Part shown: positions 41,004 through 50,511 of the stretch, piece by piece
Numbering within the stretch: the first letter of the stretch is position 1
How the letters are laid out: every line of letters begins with the position of its first letter
DNA from: Nocardioides sambongensis
Lineage (GTDB): Bacteria; Actinomycetota; Actinomycetes; Propionibacteriales; Nocardioidaceae
Assembly (NCBI RefSeq): GCF_006494815.1
Contig: NZ_CP041091.1
Coordinates: 1,515,001 to 1,579,000 of the forward strand
Reading direction: 5' to 3'
DNA length: 64,000 bases
The notes under the pieces: model-generated
What the model saw: the letters and a program-made list of their open reading frames with translations, nothing else
Database searches by the model: none
What the model was told of the DNA's origin: nothing
Made by a program: the position numbers and the translations under genes

Positions 41004-41177
41004 CCGGTCAATCTGTGAGTGGCGGCGGCACGGTGCACCCGTGTCCGTGGACTCCTCCATGCTACGGCCCGGGGCCCGATCGCGCCCACCGAGAATGCGC
41101 CGCGGTCAGGCTCGGGCCGGCGCGAGGCCCGGCGTGAGCTGGGTCCGCCGTTGATCACGGCACAGCATCGAGGTGGC

Positions 41178-41525
41178 TCAGCCGGGCGGCCAGGTCTGCC
41201 CGCGGCCCGCCAGCACGTGCAGGTGGGCGTGGAACACGGTCTGCCCGGCATCCGCGCCGGTGTTGAAGACGAGTCGGTAGTCGTCGTACCCCTCGGCGGC
41301 GGCGACGGCCTTGGCCGCGGTGACCAGCTCGGCGGTGGCGACGGGATCGGCCTCGGCGAGTGCGGCGGCGTTGGGGAGATGCTCGCGGGGCACCACCAGC
41401 ACGTGGAGGGGCGCCTGGGGGTTGATGTCCCGGAAGGCCACGGTGCGCTCGGTGCGGTGCACCACGTCGCCGGGGATCTCCCCGGTCACGATCTTGCAGA
41501 ACAGGCAGTCGGTGTCAGCAGTCAC
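41178..41525 (-). CDS. HIT family protein (HinT type)
   Basis: Nucleotide hydrolase/transferase of the histidine-triad family, 115 residues. CLFCKIVTGEIP at the start and the triad HAHLHVLAG near the end. The GTG start at 41525 has GGGAGG eight bases upstream. It precedes phoH as in many actinobacteria. Confidence 0.95.
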   Translation of the reverse strand: MTADTDCLFCKIVTGEIPGDVVHRTERTVAFRDINPQAPLHVLVVPREHLPNAAALAEADPVATAELVTAAKAVAAAEGYDDYRLVFNTGADAGQTVFHAHLHVLAGRGQTWPPG

Positions 41526-41699
41526 ACCTCCAGCCTCCCAGATACCCGATCCACCGGCCACGCGTGTCAACCGACGGCGCCGGGCGGGCGTCCAACTAGC
41601 GTGAGCACCGATGCCGCGCTGTCCCTCTCCCCTGCCCCGGGCACACACCGGGCCCGGGCGGCGAGCCCGTGGACCGCGCCCGCCGGGTCCGGCGCGACG

Positions 41700-42230
41700 A
41701 TGACCGGTGACCGGCGGAGCGCCGACGAGGCGATCGAGCGGCTCTACCTGGACCACTGGGACCAGCTGGTCCGCGTCTCGTACCTGATGGTCCGCGACCT
41801 GGGCCGCGCCGAGGAGATCGTGCAGGACTCGCTGGTCGCCCTGCACCAGCGCTGGGACCGGCTCGAGGACCACGCCCACGCGGTCGCCTACCTGCGCCAG
41901 TCGGTGATGAACCGGTCGCGCTCCGCGCTGCGGCACCGGTCGGTGGTGCAGCGGTTCCTCGAGCGGCAGAGCACGCCGACGACGGCGCCCTCGGCCGAGG
42001 TGCCGCTGCTGGTCGCCGACCGCCGTCGCCGGGTCCTGGACGCGCTCGACCGGCTGCCGCGCCGGCAGCGCGAGGTGCTCACCCTGCGCTACTACCTCGA
42101 GCTCTCCGAGGCCGAGATCGCCGCGACGCTCGGGATCAGCAAGGGGGCGGTCAAGAGCCACGCCTCGCGTGGCTCCGCAGCGCTGCGGACCGTCCTGCAG
42201 ACCATCGACGCCGACCTGAGGGAGGAGTGA
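41700..42230 (+). CDS. SigE-family ECF RNA polymerase sigma factor
   Basis: Group 4 sigma factor of 176 residues. Region 2 contains LVRVSYLMVRDLGRAEEIVQDSL; region 4 contains LDRLPRRQREVLTLRYYLELSE and AATLGISKGAVKSHASRG. ATG at 41700 is chosen from the family N-terminus; longer GTG versions exist. No anti-sigma factor is evident, but the next gene has a cytoplasmic N-terminus, one membrane helix and an outer domain, and may take that role. It heads a three-gene run. Confidence 0.92.
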   Translation: MTGDRRSADEAIERLYLDHWDQLVRVSYLMVRDLGRAEEIVQDSLVALHQRWDRLEDHAHAVAYLRQSVMNRSRSALRHRSVVQRFLERQSTPTTAPSAEVPLLVADRRRRVLDALDRLPRRQREVLTLRYYLELSEAEIAATLGISKGAVKSHASRGSAALRTVLQTIDADLREE

Positions 42231-42231
42231 C

Positions 42232-43268
42232 ATGGCCACCTCCGACGACGACCGACCGACTCCCGAGGACCGGGAGCTGCGCGCCGCCCTCCTCGATGCC
42301 GTCGCCGACGTCACCCCGCGTGACCGTCTCGGCGAGGTACGTCGCCGCACCGCCGCACCCCGGACCCGGCCCGCGCGCCGGCGGTGGCTGCCGGTGGTCG
42401 CCGGCGCCGGCGCGCTGACCGCGGCCGTGGTGGCGCTGGGCGTCGCGCTCGGCGACCTGGGCACACCGGCCGATCCCCCGCCGCCGGCAGCGACGGTGGC
42501 GACCGGGAGGCGACGACGTCCGCCGAGGCCGTCTACTTCGTCGCCGACAGCGCCACCGGCGACCGGCTGTACCGCGAGTTCGCGACGGTGCCCGCGACCG
42601 GCGGGTCCGAGGCGGTCCTGGGGGCGCTGCGCGCGATCACCGCCGAGGAGGGCCCGGCGGACCCGGACTACCGGACGTTGTGGCCGGCCGACTCGTTCTC
42701 GACCGCCGTGGTCGCCGACGACGAGGTGGTCGTCGAGATCGGCGAGGCCGCGCTGGCCAGACCCAGCGGAGCGACCGCGCAGCAGGCCCGTCTCGGGCTG
42801 CAGCAGGCCGTCTACACCGCGGAGGCCGCGCTGGGACGCGCGGTCCCGGTGCGCTTCGAGCACGGGGGCGTGAGCGCCGGGTCGGTGCTCGGTGTCGCCG
42901 CGCCCGCACCGGTGGAGCGGGATCGGCGCTACAGCGTCACGACACCGGTGAACGTCAGCGACCCCGTCCAGGGGCAGGCGGTCCGCGGGAGCTTCAGCGC
43001 CACCGGCACCGTCGCCACCTACATCCAGCAGGTCCGGTGGCGGCTCAGCGACGCCGACGGACGGATCGTCCGACGTGGCCGGGCCACCAAGGTGCTGGCC
43101 GGCGGCGCCGGCGGCACGCCGAGCGCACCGGGTTGGTCCACCGAGCCGATCGATGTGTCCACACTGGGCTCGGGCACCTACCGGTTCGTGGCCGAGGTGC
43201 GCGACGACGGGGAGACCACCTCGGTGCGCGCACGCTTCCGCGACGACCGCGACGTGATCGTTCCCTGA
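42232..43268 (+). CDS. Membrane GerMN/Gmad2 protein, possible sigma-factor partner (one apparent deletion)
   Basis: 345-residue protein after repair: about 48 cytoplasmic residues (ELRAALLDAVADVTPRDRL), a transmembrane helix (about 52-76), a GerMN domain (AVYFVADSATGDRLYREF, ARLGLQQAVYTAEAALG) and an Ig-like Gmad2 domain (VNVSDPVQGQAVRGSFSATG). It starts one base after the sigma-factor stop. The short cytoplasmic part could hold the sigma factor, but no zinc anti-sigma motif is present. The frame breaks at the G run 42505-42507; one added G rejoins the parts. Confidence 0.82.
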
Positions 43269-43323
43269 CCACCGCCGGCGTCGCCGGCACCGACCCACCG
43301 CCCGACCACCAAGGAGTGTTCCG

Positions 43324-44304
43324 ATGCGCCCCCACCGTTCCGTCAGCCAGCACCTGCGCCGCACCGTGCCGGGGCTCGCTGCTGCCGTCCTCGCCCTCGG
43401 CGCGCTCAGTGCCTGTGGTGACGACAGCGAGAACGCGGACGACCCGGCGACGTCGCCCGCCGCCGAGTCCAGTCCCACCGAGGAGACGACCACGGCGGAC
43501 GCGACCACCCCGGCGGCGACCGAGACCGCCGGGACCGAGGACACCACCGACCGGGCCGCGGGCGACCAGATCGCCTCCCCGTTCTTCGTCGGTCGCACCC
43601 CGCAGGGTCAGCGGCTCTACCGCGAGCTGATCACCGAGGCATCCCTGGACGGCGCGGTGACGGCCCTGATGGACGGGCCGACCGACCCCGACTACCGCAC
43701 GTTGGTGCCCACGGACAGCCTGGCCGGCGCCTCGTTCGACGGCGTGGGCAAGAAGGGCACCTTCACCGTCGAGCTCGCCGACGGGTCCTGGACCGACCGG
43801 CCCGGCGACATGACCGCGGCCCAGGCCCGGCTCGCCGTCCAGCAGTTGGTCTGGACCCTGCAGACCGTGCAGGAGGGGGACTCCTACGACCCCACGCAGC
43901 GCACCGCGGCGCCGGTGGACTTCGTGGTCGACGGAGAACGGGTGGACTACCTCGGTGTGCCGAGCGGGGCCACGGCGCGGCCGGAGCTGCGGATCCTCGC
44001 GTCGGTCAACATCATCGGCGGCGTGGACGCACCGGTCTCGGGGCGGGGCTTCGAGGTGACCGGGATGGCCAGCTCGTTCGAGGCCAACGTGCCGTGGCGG
44101 CTGGTCACCGCGGGCGGCGCGGTGGTGGTCCGGTCCAACGCCACGGCCGAGGGGTGGATGGGCGGCCTCTACCCGTGGACGGCACCGATCGACCTGAGCG
44201 GGGTCGCTCCGGGCGAGTACACGTTGATCGCCAGCACCGACGACCCCTCCGGCGGCGAGGGCGGCGGCCCGACCGAGGACAGCAAGGCGATCACCGTCGA
44301 GTGA
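43324..44304 (+). CDS. GerMN/Gmad2 lipoprotein
   Basis: 326-residue lipoprotein with lipobox LGALSAC, a Thr/Ala/Glu-rich spacer, a GerMN domain (FFVGRTPQGQRLYREL, DPDYRTLVP, ARLAVQQLVWTLQTV) and a C-terminal Gmad2 domain (ASVNIIGGVDAPVSGRGFEVTG). A paralogue of the preceding gene without its membrane helix. In Bacillus GerM relatives act in spore envelope; here a cell-envelope sensory or binding role is inferred. Confidence 0.85.
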   Translation: MRPHRSVSQHLRRTVPGLAAAVLALGALSACGDDSENADDPATSPAAESSPTEETTTADATTPAATETAGTEDTTDRAAGDQIASPFFVGRTPQGQRLYRELITEASLDGAVTALMDGPTDPDYRTLVPTDSLAGASFDGVGKKGTFTVELADGSWTDRPGDMTAAQARLAVQQLVWTLQTVQEGDSYDPTQRTAAPVDFVVDGERVDYLGVPSGATARPELRILASVNIIGGVDAPVSGRGFEVTGMASSFEANVPWRLVTAGGAVVVRSNATAEGWMGGLYPWTAPIDLSGVAPGEYTLIASTDDPSGGEGGGPTEDSKAITVE

Positions 44305-44328
44305 GCCGGGTCGCCGGGGCGCGCTGCG

Positions 44329-45072
44329 TCAGCCGCCCCAGCGACCGGTGCGGGCCAGCAGCGCGGCGACCGCGGCCACGCCGGCAGTGGAGGTGCGCAG
44401 CACCTCGGCTCCGAGCCGCACCGGCACGGCCCCGGCGGCGCTGAACGCGGCGATCTCGGGGTCCGTCAGCCCACCCTCGGGGCCGACCACCACGAGCGCC
44501 TCCCCCTGCGCCGGGACCTCGACCGCGGCGAGCGGTGCTGTCGCGTCCTCGTGCAGCACGACGGCCGGGCCCGCGGCGGCGATCAGCCCGGCCACCAGGT
44601 CCGTGCTCGCCAGCGGCTCGACCACCGGGTGCCACGCGCGCCGCGACTGCTTCGCGGCCTCGCGCGCGGTCGCGGCCCACTTCGCCTGCGACTTGACGGC
44701 GCGCTCGCCCTTCCACACCGCGACGCTGCGGGCCGCCGCCCACGGCACGATCCGAGCCACCCCGATCTCGGTCAGCACCTCGACCGCCAGCTCGCCCCGC
44801 TCGCCCTTCGGGAGGGCCTGGACGACGGTGATCCTCGGGGTCGGCTCCGGATGGTCGACGATGCCGGTCACCGTCACCGCGAACGAGCGCTTCGCCGTCC
44901 GCGCCACCTCGCCGGTCGCGACCCGCCCCACACCGTCGCAGAGCTGGACCCGCTCGCCCACCCGCAGACGTCGTACGACGACGGCGTGGTGCGCCTCGTC
45001 GCCGTCGATCTCGATCTCGCCACCGACGGTGGCGCTCGCGAGGTCGGGCACCAGGTGCTGCGGGAGGGTCAC
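44329..45072 (-). CDS. rsmE: 16S rRNA (uracil1498-N3)-methyltransferase
   Basis: SPOUT-fold methyltransferase for U1498 of 16S rRNA. N-terminal PUA-like domain (DEAHHAVVVRRLRVGERV) and SPOUT knot (VVVGPEGGLTDPEIAAF, LRTSTAGVAAVAAL). The family Arg in REAAKQSRRAW is present. 247 residues, GTG start at 45072. Follows dnaJ in a hrcA-dnaJ-rsmE operon. Confidence 0.95.
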   Translation of the reverse strand: MTLPQHLVPDLASATVGGEIEIDGDEAHHAVVVRRLRVGERVQLCDGVGRVATGEVARTAKRSFAVTVTGIVDHPEPTPRITVVQALPKGERGELAVEVLTEIGVARIVPWAAARSVAVWKGERAVKSQAKWAATAREAAKQSRRAWHPVVEPLASTDLVAGLIAAAGPAVVLHEDATAPLAAVEVPAQGEALVVVGPEGGLTDPEIAAFSAAGAVPVRLGAEVLRTSTAGVAAVAALLARTGRWGG

Positions 45073-45106
45073 CCGAGGCTCCGATCCTGACGCGGCCCGG
45101 TGGGCC

Positions 45107-46273
45107 TCAGTGGCTGAACGCGTCGCGCAGGCGGCCGAAGACCGACTTGTGGGCCGGTCGCACGTCCCCGGTGGGCTGCTCCTCGTCGCGCAACCCGGCG
45201 AGCTCGCGGAGCAGCTCCTCCTGACGGTCGTCGAGGCGGGTCGGGGTCTCCACGCCCACGGTCACCACCAGGTCGCCGCGCCCGCCCCGCAGACCCGGGA
45301 CTCCGCGGCCGCGCAGCACGACCTCGTGCCCGGACTGGGTCCCGGCGGGGATGTCGAGCTGGAACTCGGTCTCCACCCCGGAGCCGGCGCCCTGCTCGAT
45401 GTCCGCCTCGAGCGTGGGCAGGGTCAGCTCGGTGCCCAGCGCCGCCGCGGTCATCGGCACGGTGACCGTGCAGTGCAGGTCGTTGCCGTGCCGGGTGAAG
45501 GTGTCGTGCGGAGCGACGTGGATCTCGACGTAGAGGTCGCCTGCGGGTCCTCCGCCCGGCCCCACCTCGCCCTGCTCGGTGAGCTGGACCCGGGTGCCGG
45601 TGTCCACACCGGCGGGGATCTTCACGGTCAGCGTGCGACGCGAGCGGACCCGGCCGTCGCCGGAGCAGTCGCGGCACGGGTCGGCGATCACCGAGCCGTA
45701 TCCACGGCACGACGGGCAGGGCCGCAGGGTGCGCACCTCACCGAGGAAAGAGCGCTGCACGTGCGCGATCTCACCGCTCCCGTGGCAGGTCTCGCAGCCG
45801 ACCGGCTCGGTGCCCGGCGCCGCTCCCTCGCCCCCGCACGTGGTGCAGCGGACCGCGGTGTCCACCTTGAGCTCGCGCGCGACGCCGAAGGCGGCCTCGG
45901 CGAGGTCGACCTCCAGACGGATCAGCGCGTCCTGGCCGCGGCGTACCCGGGATCGGGGTCCCCGTCCGCCGGCGCCGCCGCCGGCGGCACCGCCGAAGAA
46001 CGCGTCCATGATGTCGGTGAACGAGAAGCCGGCGCCCTGGCCGCCGCCGAAACCACCGCTGAACGGGTCTCCGCCGCGGTCGTAGGCAGCACGCTTCTGC
46101 GGGTCGGAGAGCACCTCGTAGGCCGCGGAGACCTGCTTGAAGCGCTCCTGGCTCTCGGGGTCGGGGTTGACGTCGGGGTGCAGCTGGCGGGCCAGCTTGC
46201 GGTACGCCTTCTTCAGGGTGTCGGCGTCGGCGTCACGGTCGACGCCGAGGAGCTCGTAGAGGTCCTGGGACAC
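45107..46273 (-). CDS. dnaJ: Chaperone DnaJ
   Basis: Hsp40 co-chaperone. J domain with HPD (residues 32-34), Gly/Phe-rich region, and a zinc domain with four CxxCxGxG-type repeats ([32 protein letters not shown]). 388 residues. Follows hrcA by 17 bases and should share its heat-shock control; this is the DnaJ2-type copy typical of the hrcA operon. Confidence 0.96.
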   Translation of the reverse strand: MSQDLYELLGVDRDADADTLKKAYRKLARQLHPDVNPDPESQERFKQVSAAYEVLSDPQKRAAYDRGGDPFSGGFGGGQGAGFSFTDIMDAFFGGAAGGGAGGRGPRSRVRRGQDALIRLEVDLAEAAFGVARELKVDTAVRCTTCGGEGAAPGTEPVGCETCHGSGEIAHVQRSFLGEVRTLRPCPSCRGYGSVIADPCRDCSGDGRVRSRRTLTVKIPAGVDTGTRVQLTEQGEVGPGGGPAGDLYVEIHVAPHDTFTRHGNDLHCTVTVPMTAAALGTELTLPTLEADIEQGAGSGVETEFQLDIPAGTQSGHEVVLRGRGVPGLRGGRGDLVVTVGVETPTRLDDRQEELLRELAGLRDEEQPTGDVRPAHKSVFGRLRDAFSH

Positions 46274-46290
46274 GGTCGGGAATCAGCCTT

Positions 46291-47307
46291 TCAGCTCTCG
46301 TCGAGGATGCGCGAGACATAGCGCGCGACGGCGCGGACCGCCGCCATCGTGTTCGGGTAGTCCATCCGGGTGGGGCCGACCACACCGAGGGAGGCCAGTC
46401 CGTCGCCGGGGCCGTAGCCGGTGGCGACCACACTGGTCGCGGCGAGCTCCTGGAAGGGCCCCTCGGCGCCGATCCGCACGGTGAGGGCTCCGCCGGAGTT
46501 CGCCTCGCCGAGCAGCTTGAGCAGGATGACCTGCTCCTCCAGCGCCTCCAGCAGCGGGCGGATCGCGGTGTCGAAGCTGTCGCCGAAGCGGGCCAGGTTG
46601 GCGGTGCCGCCGACCACGATCCGCTCGTCGGAGCGGTGGTCGCTCATCGCCTCCACCAGTGCGGCGACCACGGCGGTCGTCGCGGGATCGGCCGGCTCCG
46701 CGGCGTCGGCGAGGTCGCCCAGCGCCGTGATCGCCTCCCCGATCGTCTCGCCGGTGGCGGCGAGGTTGATCCGGGAGCGCAGGCGGGTGAGCCCCTCGTC
46801 GCCGATCTCCTCCACCAGCTCGACCAGGCGCTGCTCGACGCGGCCGGTGGAGAGGATCAGCACGGTCAGCAGCCGGGTCGGCGTCATCGCCACGATCTCC
46901 ACGTGCCGGACCGTCGAGCGGGACAGCACCGGATACTGCACGACCGCCACCTGCCGGGTGAGCTGGGCGAGCAGCCGCACCGAGCGGTTGATCACGTCGT
47001 CGAGGTCGACGGCCCCGTCCAGCAGCGCCGAGATCGCCCGGCGCTCGGCCGTGCTCATCGGGCGCACCGTGGTGAGCCGGTCCACGAAGAGCCGGTAGCC
47101 CTTGTCGGTGGGCACCCGGCCGGCACTGGTGTGCGGCTGGGTCAGGTATCCCTCGTCCTCCAGCGCGGCCATGTCGTTGCGGATCGTGGCGGGCGAGACG
47201 TTGAGGCCGTGCCGCTCGACGAGCGCCTTGGATCCCACCGGCTCCTCGGTGGCCACGTAGTCCTCCACGATGGCCCGGAGCACAGCGAGCCTGCGGTCCT
47301 CCTGCAT
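46291..47307 (-). CDS. hrcA: Heat-inducible transcription repressor HrcA
   Basis: Represses class I heat-shock genes by binding CIRCE. N-terminal winged helix ([27 protein letters not shown]), a GAF-like domain and the C-terminal [16 protein letters not shown] motif. ATG at 47307 has GGGAGGTGG upstream. 338 residues. A CIRCE element lies 21-47 bases upstream, so it controls itself and dnaJ. Confidence 0.97.
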   Translation of the reverse strand: MQEDRRLAVLRAIVEDYVATEEPVGSKALVERHGLNVSPATIRNDMAALEDEGYLTQPHTSAGRVPTDKGYRLFVDRLTTVRPMSTAERRAISALLDGAVDLDDVINRSVRLLAQLTRQVAVVQYPVLSRSTVRHVEIVAMTPTRLLTVLILSTGRVEQRLVELVEEIGDEGLTRLRSRINLAATGETIGEAITALGDLADAAEPADPATTAVVAALVEAMSDHRSDERIVVGGTANLARFGDSFDTAIRPLLEALEEQVILLKLLGEANSGGALTVRIGAEGPFQELAATSVVATGYGPGDGLASLGVVGPTRMDYPNTMAAVRAVARYVSRILDES

Positions 47308-47327
47308 GCCCACCTCCCGCGTTCGCG

Positions 47328-47354
47328 TTGGCACTCCGCCCGACTGAGTGCCAA
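47328..47354 (-). promoter_or_regulatory. CIRCE operator of hrcA-dnaJ
   Basis: Perfect inverted repeat TTGGCACTC - 9 bases - GAGTGCCAA, the CIRCE pattern with G for A and C for T at the third position of each arm. A possible -10 TAGACT (minus strand, 47354-47359) overlaps its edge. HrcA would bind here. Confidence 0.92.
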
Positions 47355-47417
47355 GTCTAGCGCCGCGTCCACCAGCCGCCACGTCGGCGGCGCCGGTCCA
47401 CCCAGCGGGACGGGCGT

Positions 47418-47458
47418 TTGGGTGACCCCGGCCCGGTCTGTAGGTTAGGCTCACCTAA
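47418..47458 (+). promoter_or_regulatory. Promoter with DtxR/IdeR iron box
   Basis: 47440-47458 matches the 19-base DtxR/IdeR consensus at 17 positions (TAGGTTAGGCTCACCTAA core). It overlaps a -10 TAGGTT (47441-47446), 17 bases after a -35 TTGGGT (47418-47423). Iron-bound repressor would block transcription of the DUF2470 gene; low iron would induce it. Confidence 0.85.
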
Positions 47459-47475
47459 ACCAATCGGAGGTAACG

Positions 47476-48213
47476 GTGACTGTCGAGCAGAACGCGACCC
47501 GAGTCGACGCCGACCGCCTGGCGGCCGCAGCACGCAGCATCCTCGCGTGCCCCGCCGAGGTCCAGCTGGTGGTGGACGGCGTCGACGACATCACCGCCGG
47601 CATCGACGACGCCGACCGCGCCGTCCTCACCATGGAGGACGCCGAGGGCCGGCCGGTCTTCGCCTGCCCGACCGGGTCCGCCCTCGCGATGGCCGGCATG
47701 GAGGGCCGCAGCGCACTGCTCACCGTCGCCAGCGGCCTCGGCCGGCCCGGCGCCGCCTCCCGGACCGCCAGCCTCACCCTGTCCGGCCGGCTGGAGACCA
47801 CCGGCCAGGAGACCTGCGGCTGCTGCGAGGAGGTGCAGGCGGTGGTCACCCTGCACGTCAACTTCGTGCTCCTCTCCCGCGACGACGCCCCGGGCAGCCA
47901 GTTCCGGGTCCCGCTGCCGGCCTTCGACTCCCCGGCGCACACGCTCAACCGCGGCTACCTCCAGCGCTCGGTCGAGCACACCAACTCCTCGCACCAGGAC
48001 GAGCTGCGCCGCGCCGTCGCGACCATGTCCGACACCCGGCTGGCCGACGTGATCGGCGTCGCCCTGCGCGACCTCGACCCGGCCGGCGTCGACCTCGAGT
48101 GGGTCGACACGAACGGCGCGCACCGCCGGCGCATCGACTTCCCCGAGCGCGCGGCCTCGCCGTACGAGCTCGGCGAGATGCTCCGCGACGGTCTGCACGC
48201 CGGTCTGTGCTAG
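47476..48213 (+). CDS. Iron-regulated DUF2470 (HugZ-like) protein
   Basis: 245-residue cytoplasmic protein. The C-terminal domain (EHTNSSHQDELRRAVA, IGVALRDLDPAGVDLEW, RRIDFPERA) is of the DUF2470 type found in heme-utilisation proteins; the N-terminal half resembles a PNPOx-like split barrel (SALLTVASG, ASLTLSGRL) with a CGCCEE motif. GTG at 47476 has GGAGG five bases upstream. The iron box in front supports a role in iron or heme handling. Enzymatic activity is not shown by sequence. Confidence 0.82.
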   Translation: MTVEQNATRVDADRLAAAARSILACPAEVQLVVDGVDDITAGIDDADRAVLTMEDAEGRPVFACPTGSALAMAGMEGRSALLTVASGLGRPGAASRTASLTLSGRLETTGQETCGCCEEVQAVVTLHVNFVLLSRDDAPGSQFRVPLPAFDSPAHTLNRGYLQRSVEHTNSSHQDELRRAVATMSDTRLADVIGVALRDLDPAGVDLEWVDTNGAHRRRIDFPERAASPYELGEMLRDGLHAGLC

Positions 48214-48244
48214 CAGGTGCGGCCGGCGCGGTAGCGTCGTCGAG

Positions 48245-49090
48245 GTGAGCTTCACCGAGATCGCCGACCGGGTCTGGGTGCTGCGACACCCCTGGCTCGA
48301 CCTGAACGTCACCGCGATCGGTGGCGAGCGCGGCCTGGTGGTGGTCGACACCCACGGGTCCGGCGTCGCCGCCCTCGAGGTGGTCGACGCCCTGCGCACG
48401 CTCGACCGCGGCGGGCCGGTCGCCGTGGTGAACACCCATGAGCACTTCGACCACACCTTCGGCAACGCCACCTTCATCGAGCAGTACGGCGAGCTCCCGG
48501 TGCACGCCCACGAGGTCGCCGCCGAACGGACCGTCGCGGCCGGCGAGCGGATCCAGGCGCTCTACCGCGACTCCACGGACCCGCGGGGCGCGGAGGTCGT
48601 CGCCACCAGCATCCGGCCCGCCGACCGGACCTTCTCCAGCGCCGCGGTGCTCGATCTGGGCGACCGGCAGGTCGAGCTGGTCCACCCGGGCCGGGGCCAC
48701 ACCGCCGGCGACCTGGTCGTCCGCATCCCCGACGTGGACGTGCTGCTCGCCGGCGACCTGGTCGAGGAGTCCGCCCCACCGGCGTACGGCGCCGACTCCT
48801 GGCCCCTGGACTGGCCGTTGACGCTGGACCTGCTGCTCGGACTGACCACGCCGGCGTCGGTGGTGGTTCCGGGACACGGCGCGGTGGTGGACACCGCATT
48901 CGTCGAGGAGCAGCGCGGCGACCTCGGCACCGTCGCCGAGACGATCCGCGACCTGGCTTCACGCGGAGTGCCGCAGGACGAGGCCCTCGCCGCGGCGTCC
49001 TGGCCGCTGCCCACCGAGGCGCTCGGGCAGGCCATCGCCCGCGGCTACGAGCAGCTGCCGCGCTCACAGCGGCGCCTGCCGCTGGTGTAG
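48245..49090 (+). CDS. MBL-fold metallo-hydrolase
   Basis: Metallo-beta-lactamase fold hydrolase of 281 residues. Metal ligands are in THEHFDH, GHTAGD, AGDLVEES and PGHGAVV. GTG start at 48245, 31 bases after the DUF2470 gene on the same strand, so it may also follow iron status. Substrate unknown. Confidence 0.88.
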   Translation: MSFTEIADRVWVLRHPWLDLNVTAIGGERGLVVVDTHGSGVAALEVVDALRTLDRGGPVAVVNTHEHFDHTFGNATFIEQYGELPVHAHEVAAERTVAAGERIQALYRDSTDPRGAEVVATSIRPADRTFSSAAVLDLGDRQVELVHPGRGHTAGDLVVRIPDVDVLLAGDLVEESAPPAYGADSWPLDWPLTLDLLLGLTTPASVVVPGHGAVVDTAFVEEQRGDLGTVAETIRDLASRGVPQDEALAAASWPLPTEALGQAIARGYEQLPRSQRRLPLV

Positions 49091-49143
49091 CGCCGACCGT
49101 TTCACCACCCGCCGAGCGAAATGCGGCGCTGCGCGCTCGGTCG

Positions 49144-50007
49144 ATGAGAGGTTCGTACGTCGTGGTGGATCGATACGGAACCGATGTCCTGGCCGGCGAC
49201 TGGAAAGTGCCCAAGCGCGGCCGCGCGACCGAGGCGCCGGCCGACCACGGGCTCGTGGTCGAGGAGGTCACCACCGACTGGTGCGGCGAGATCGTCGGCG
49301 TCGACCGCGACCTGCACACGGTCACCCTGGAGGACCGGCGCGGCAAGCGCCGTACCTTCCCGCTCGGGCCCGGGTTCCTGCTGGAGGGCAGGCCGGTGGT
49401 CCTCACCGCACCCGTCCGGACCACGGCTCCGGCCAAGCCGACCCGCACCGCGAGCGGCTCCATCGCGGTGCACGACGCCAAGGCGCGGGTCGCACGGGCG
49501 AGTCGGATCTTCGTCGAGGGCCGCCACGATGCCGAGCTGGTCGAGAAGGTGTGGGGCGACGACCTGCGGATCGAGGGCGTGGTCGTGGAGTACCTCGGCG
49601 GTGTCGACGACCTGGCCGATCACCTGGTCTCGTTCAAGCCCGGTCCGCAGCGTCGGGTCGGCGTGCTCGTCGACCACCTGGTCCGGGGGTCGAAGGAGTC
49701 GCGGATCGCCGACGCCATCGCCCGTGGACCGCACGGCAAGGACGTGCTGATCGTCGGGCACCCCTTCGTCGACGTCTGGCAGGCGGTCAAGCCGCAGCGG
49801 CTCGGCCTGGAGGCGTGGCCGACGGTGCCGCGGTCGATCGAGTGGAAGAAGGGCATCTGCCAACAGCTCGGCTGGCCGCACCGCGACCAGGCCGACATCG
49901 CCCGAGCCTGGAAGCACATCCTGTCGAAGGTGGGCTCCTACGCCGACCTCGAGCCGGCGCTGCTCGGTCGGGTCGAGGAGCTGATCGACTTCGTCACCGT
50001 GCCCTGA
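49144..50007 (+). CDS. DUF3097 family protein
   Basis: 287-residue protein found widely in actinobacteria. It shows VVDRYGTDVLAGDW at the start, a central TOPRIM-like segment (RIFVEGRHDAELVEKVWGDDLR, VGVLVDHLVRGSKE) and GKDVLIVGHPFVDVWQAV. The acidic pattern suggests nucleic-acid binding or cleavage, but this is inference. ATG at 49144; no clear ribosome binding site. Confidence 0.82.
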   Translation: MRGSYVVVDRYGTDVLAGDWKVPKRGRATEAPADHGLVVEEVTTDWCGEIVGVDRDLHTVTLEDRRGKRRTFPLGPGFLLEGRPVVLTAPVRTTAPAKPTRTASGSIAVHDAKARVARASRIFVEGRHDAELVEKVWGDDLRIEGVVVEYLGGVDDLADHLVSFKPGPQRRVGVLVDHLVRGSKESRIADAIARGPHGKDVLIVGHPFVDVWQAVKPQRLGLEAWPTVPRSIEWKKGICQQLGWPHRDQADIARAWKHILSKVGSYADLEPALLGRVEELIDFVTVP

Positions 50008-50030
50008 TCCGGCGTCCGGGGCGGATCAGC

Positions 50031-50453
50031 TCAGCGCATGACCCGGCCGGAGCCGTCGCGGGGATGGCTCGAGGCGAGGATGACGATGCCGTCGACGAAG
50101 GACCACAGCAGCATCGCCGGCACCACCAGGATGCCGATCACGACACAGATCAGCAGGTAGCCGACCAGCACCCCCAGCAGCTGGACCAGCCCGATCCCGA
50201 CGTGCCCGGCGTAGAGGCGACCGACGCCGGCGATCCCGATCAGCGGCAGCAGCATCTGCAGCAGGCCGGCCGCCACCTTCGACTTGTCCGAGAGCGGGAG
50301 CCCGGTCGCCGGGTCGAGACCGTACTGCCACCCGGGCACCGGGTAGCCCACCGGCGGCGGGACGTGCGGGCCCCGCGCGGTCGGGTCGTAGGGCTCGTAG
50401 GGCTCGTAGTGCCGGTCCTCCCCGGGCTCGCCCCAGGGCGGTTGCTGCGTCAT
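50031..50453 (-). CDS. TM2 domain-containing membrane protein
   Basis: 140-residue protein with a Pro/Tyr-rich cytoplasmic N-terminus (YEPYEPYDPTARG) and two or three hydrophobic segments with the TM2 core (GIAGVGRLYAGHVGIGLVQLLG, FVDGIVIL). Function unknown. Convergent with DUF3097. Confidence 0.82.
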   Translation of the reverse strand: MTQQPPWGEPGEDRHYEPYEPYDPTARGPHVPPPVGYPVPGWQYGLDPATGLPLSDKSKVAAGLLQMLLPLIGIAGVGRLYAGHVGIGLVQLLGVLVGYLLICVVIGILVVPAMLLWSFVDGIVILASSHPRDGSGRVMR

Positions 50454-50511
50454 GCGCCCATCCTAGGGAGCACCCTCGACGGATCCGTCGCGGCCGAGCG
50501 GTCCCTCCCGC

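Noticed and set aside
41178..43598. A long minus-strand frame joining the HIT protein to upstream sequence
   Set aside because: Only the last 115 residues are HIT-like; the rest is antisense to the sigma factor and GerMN genes.
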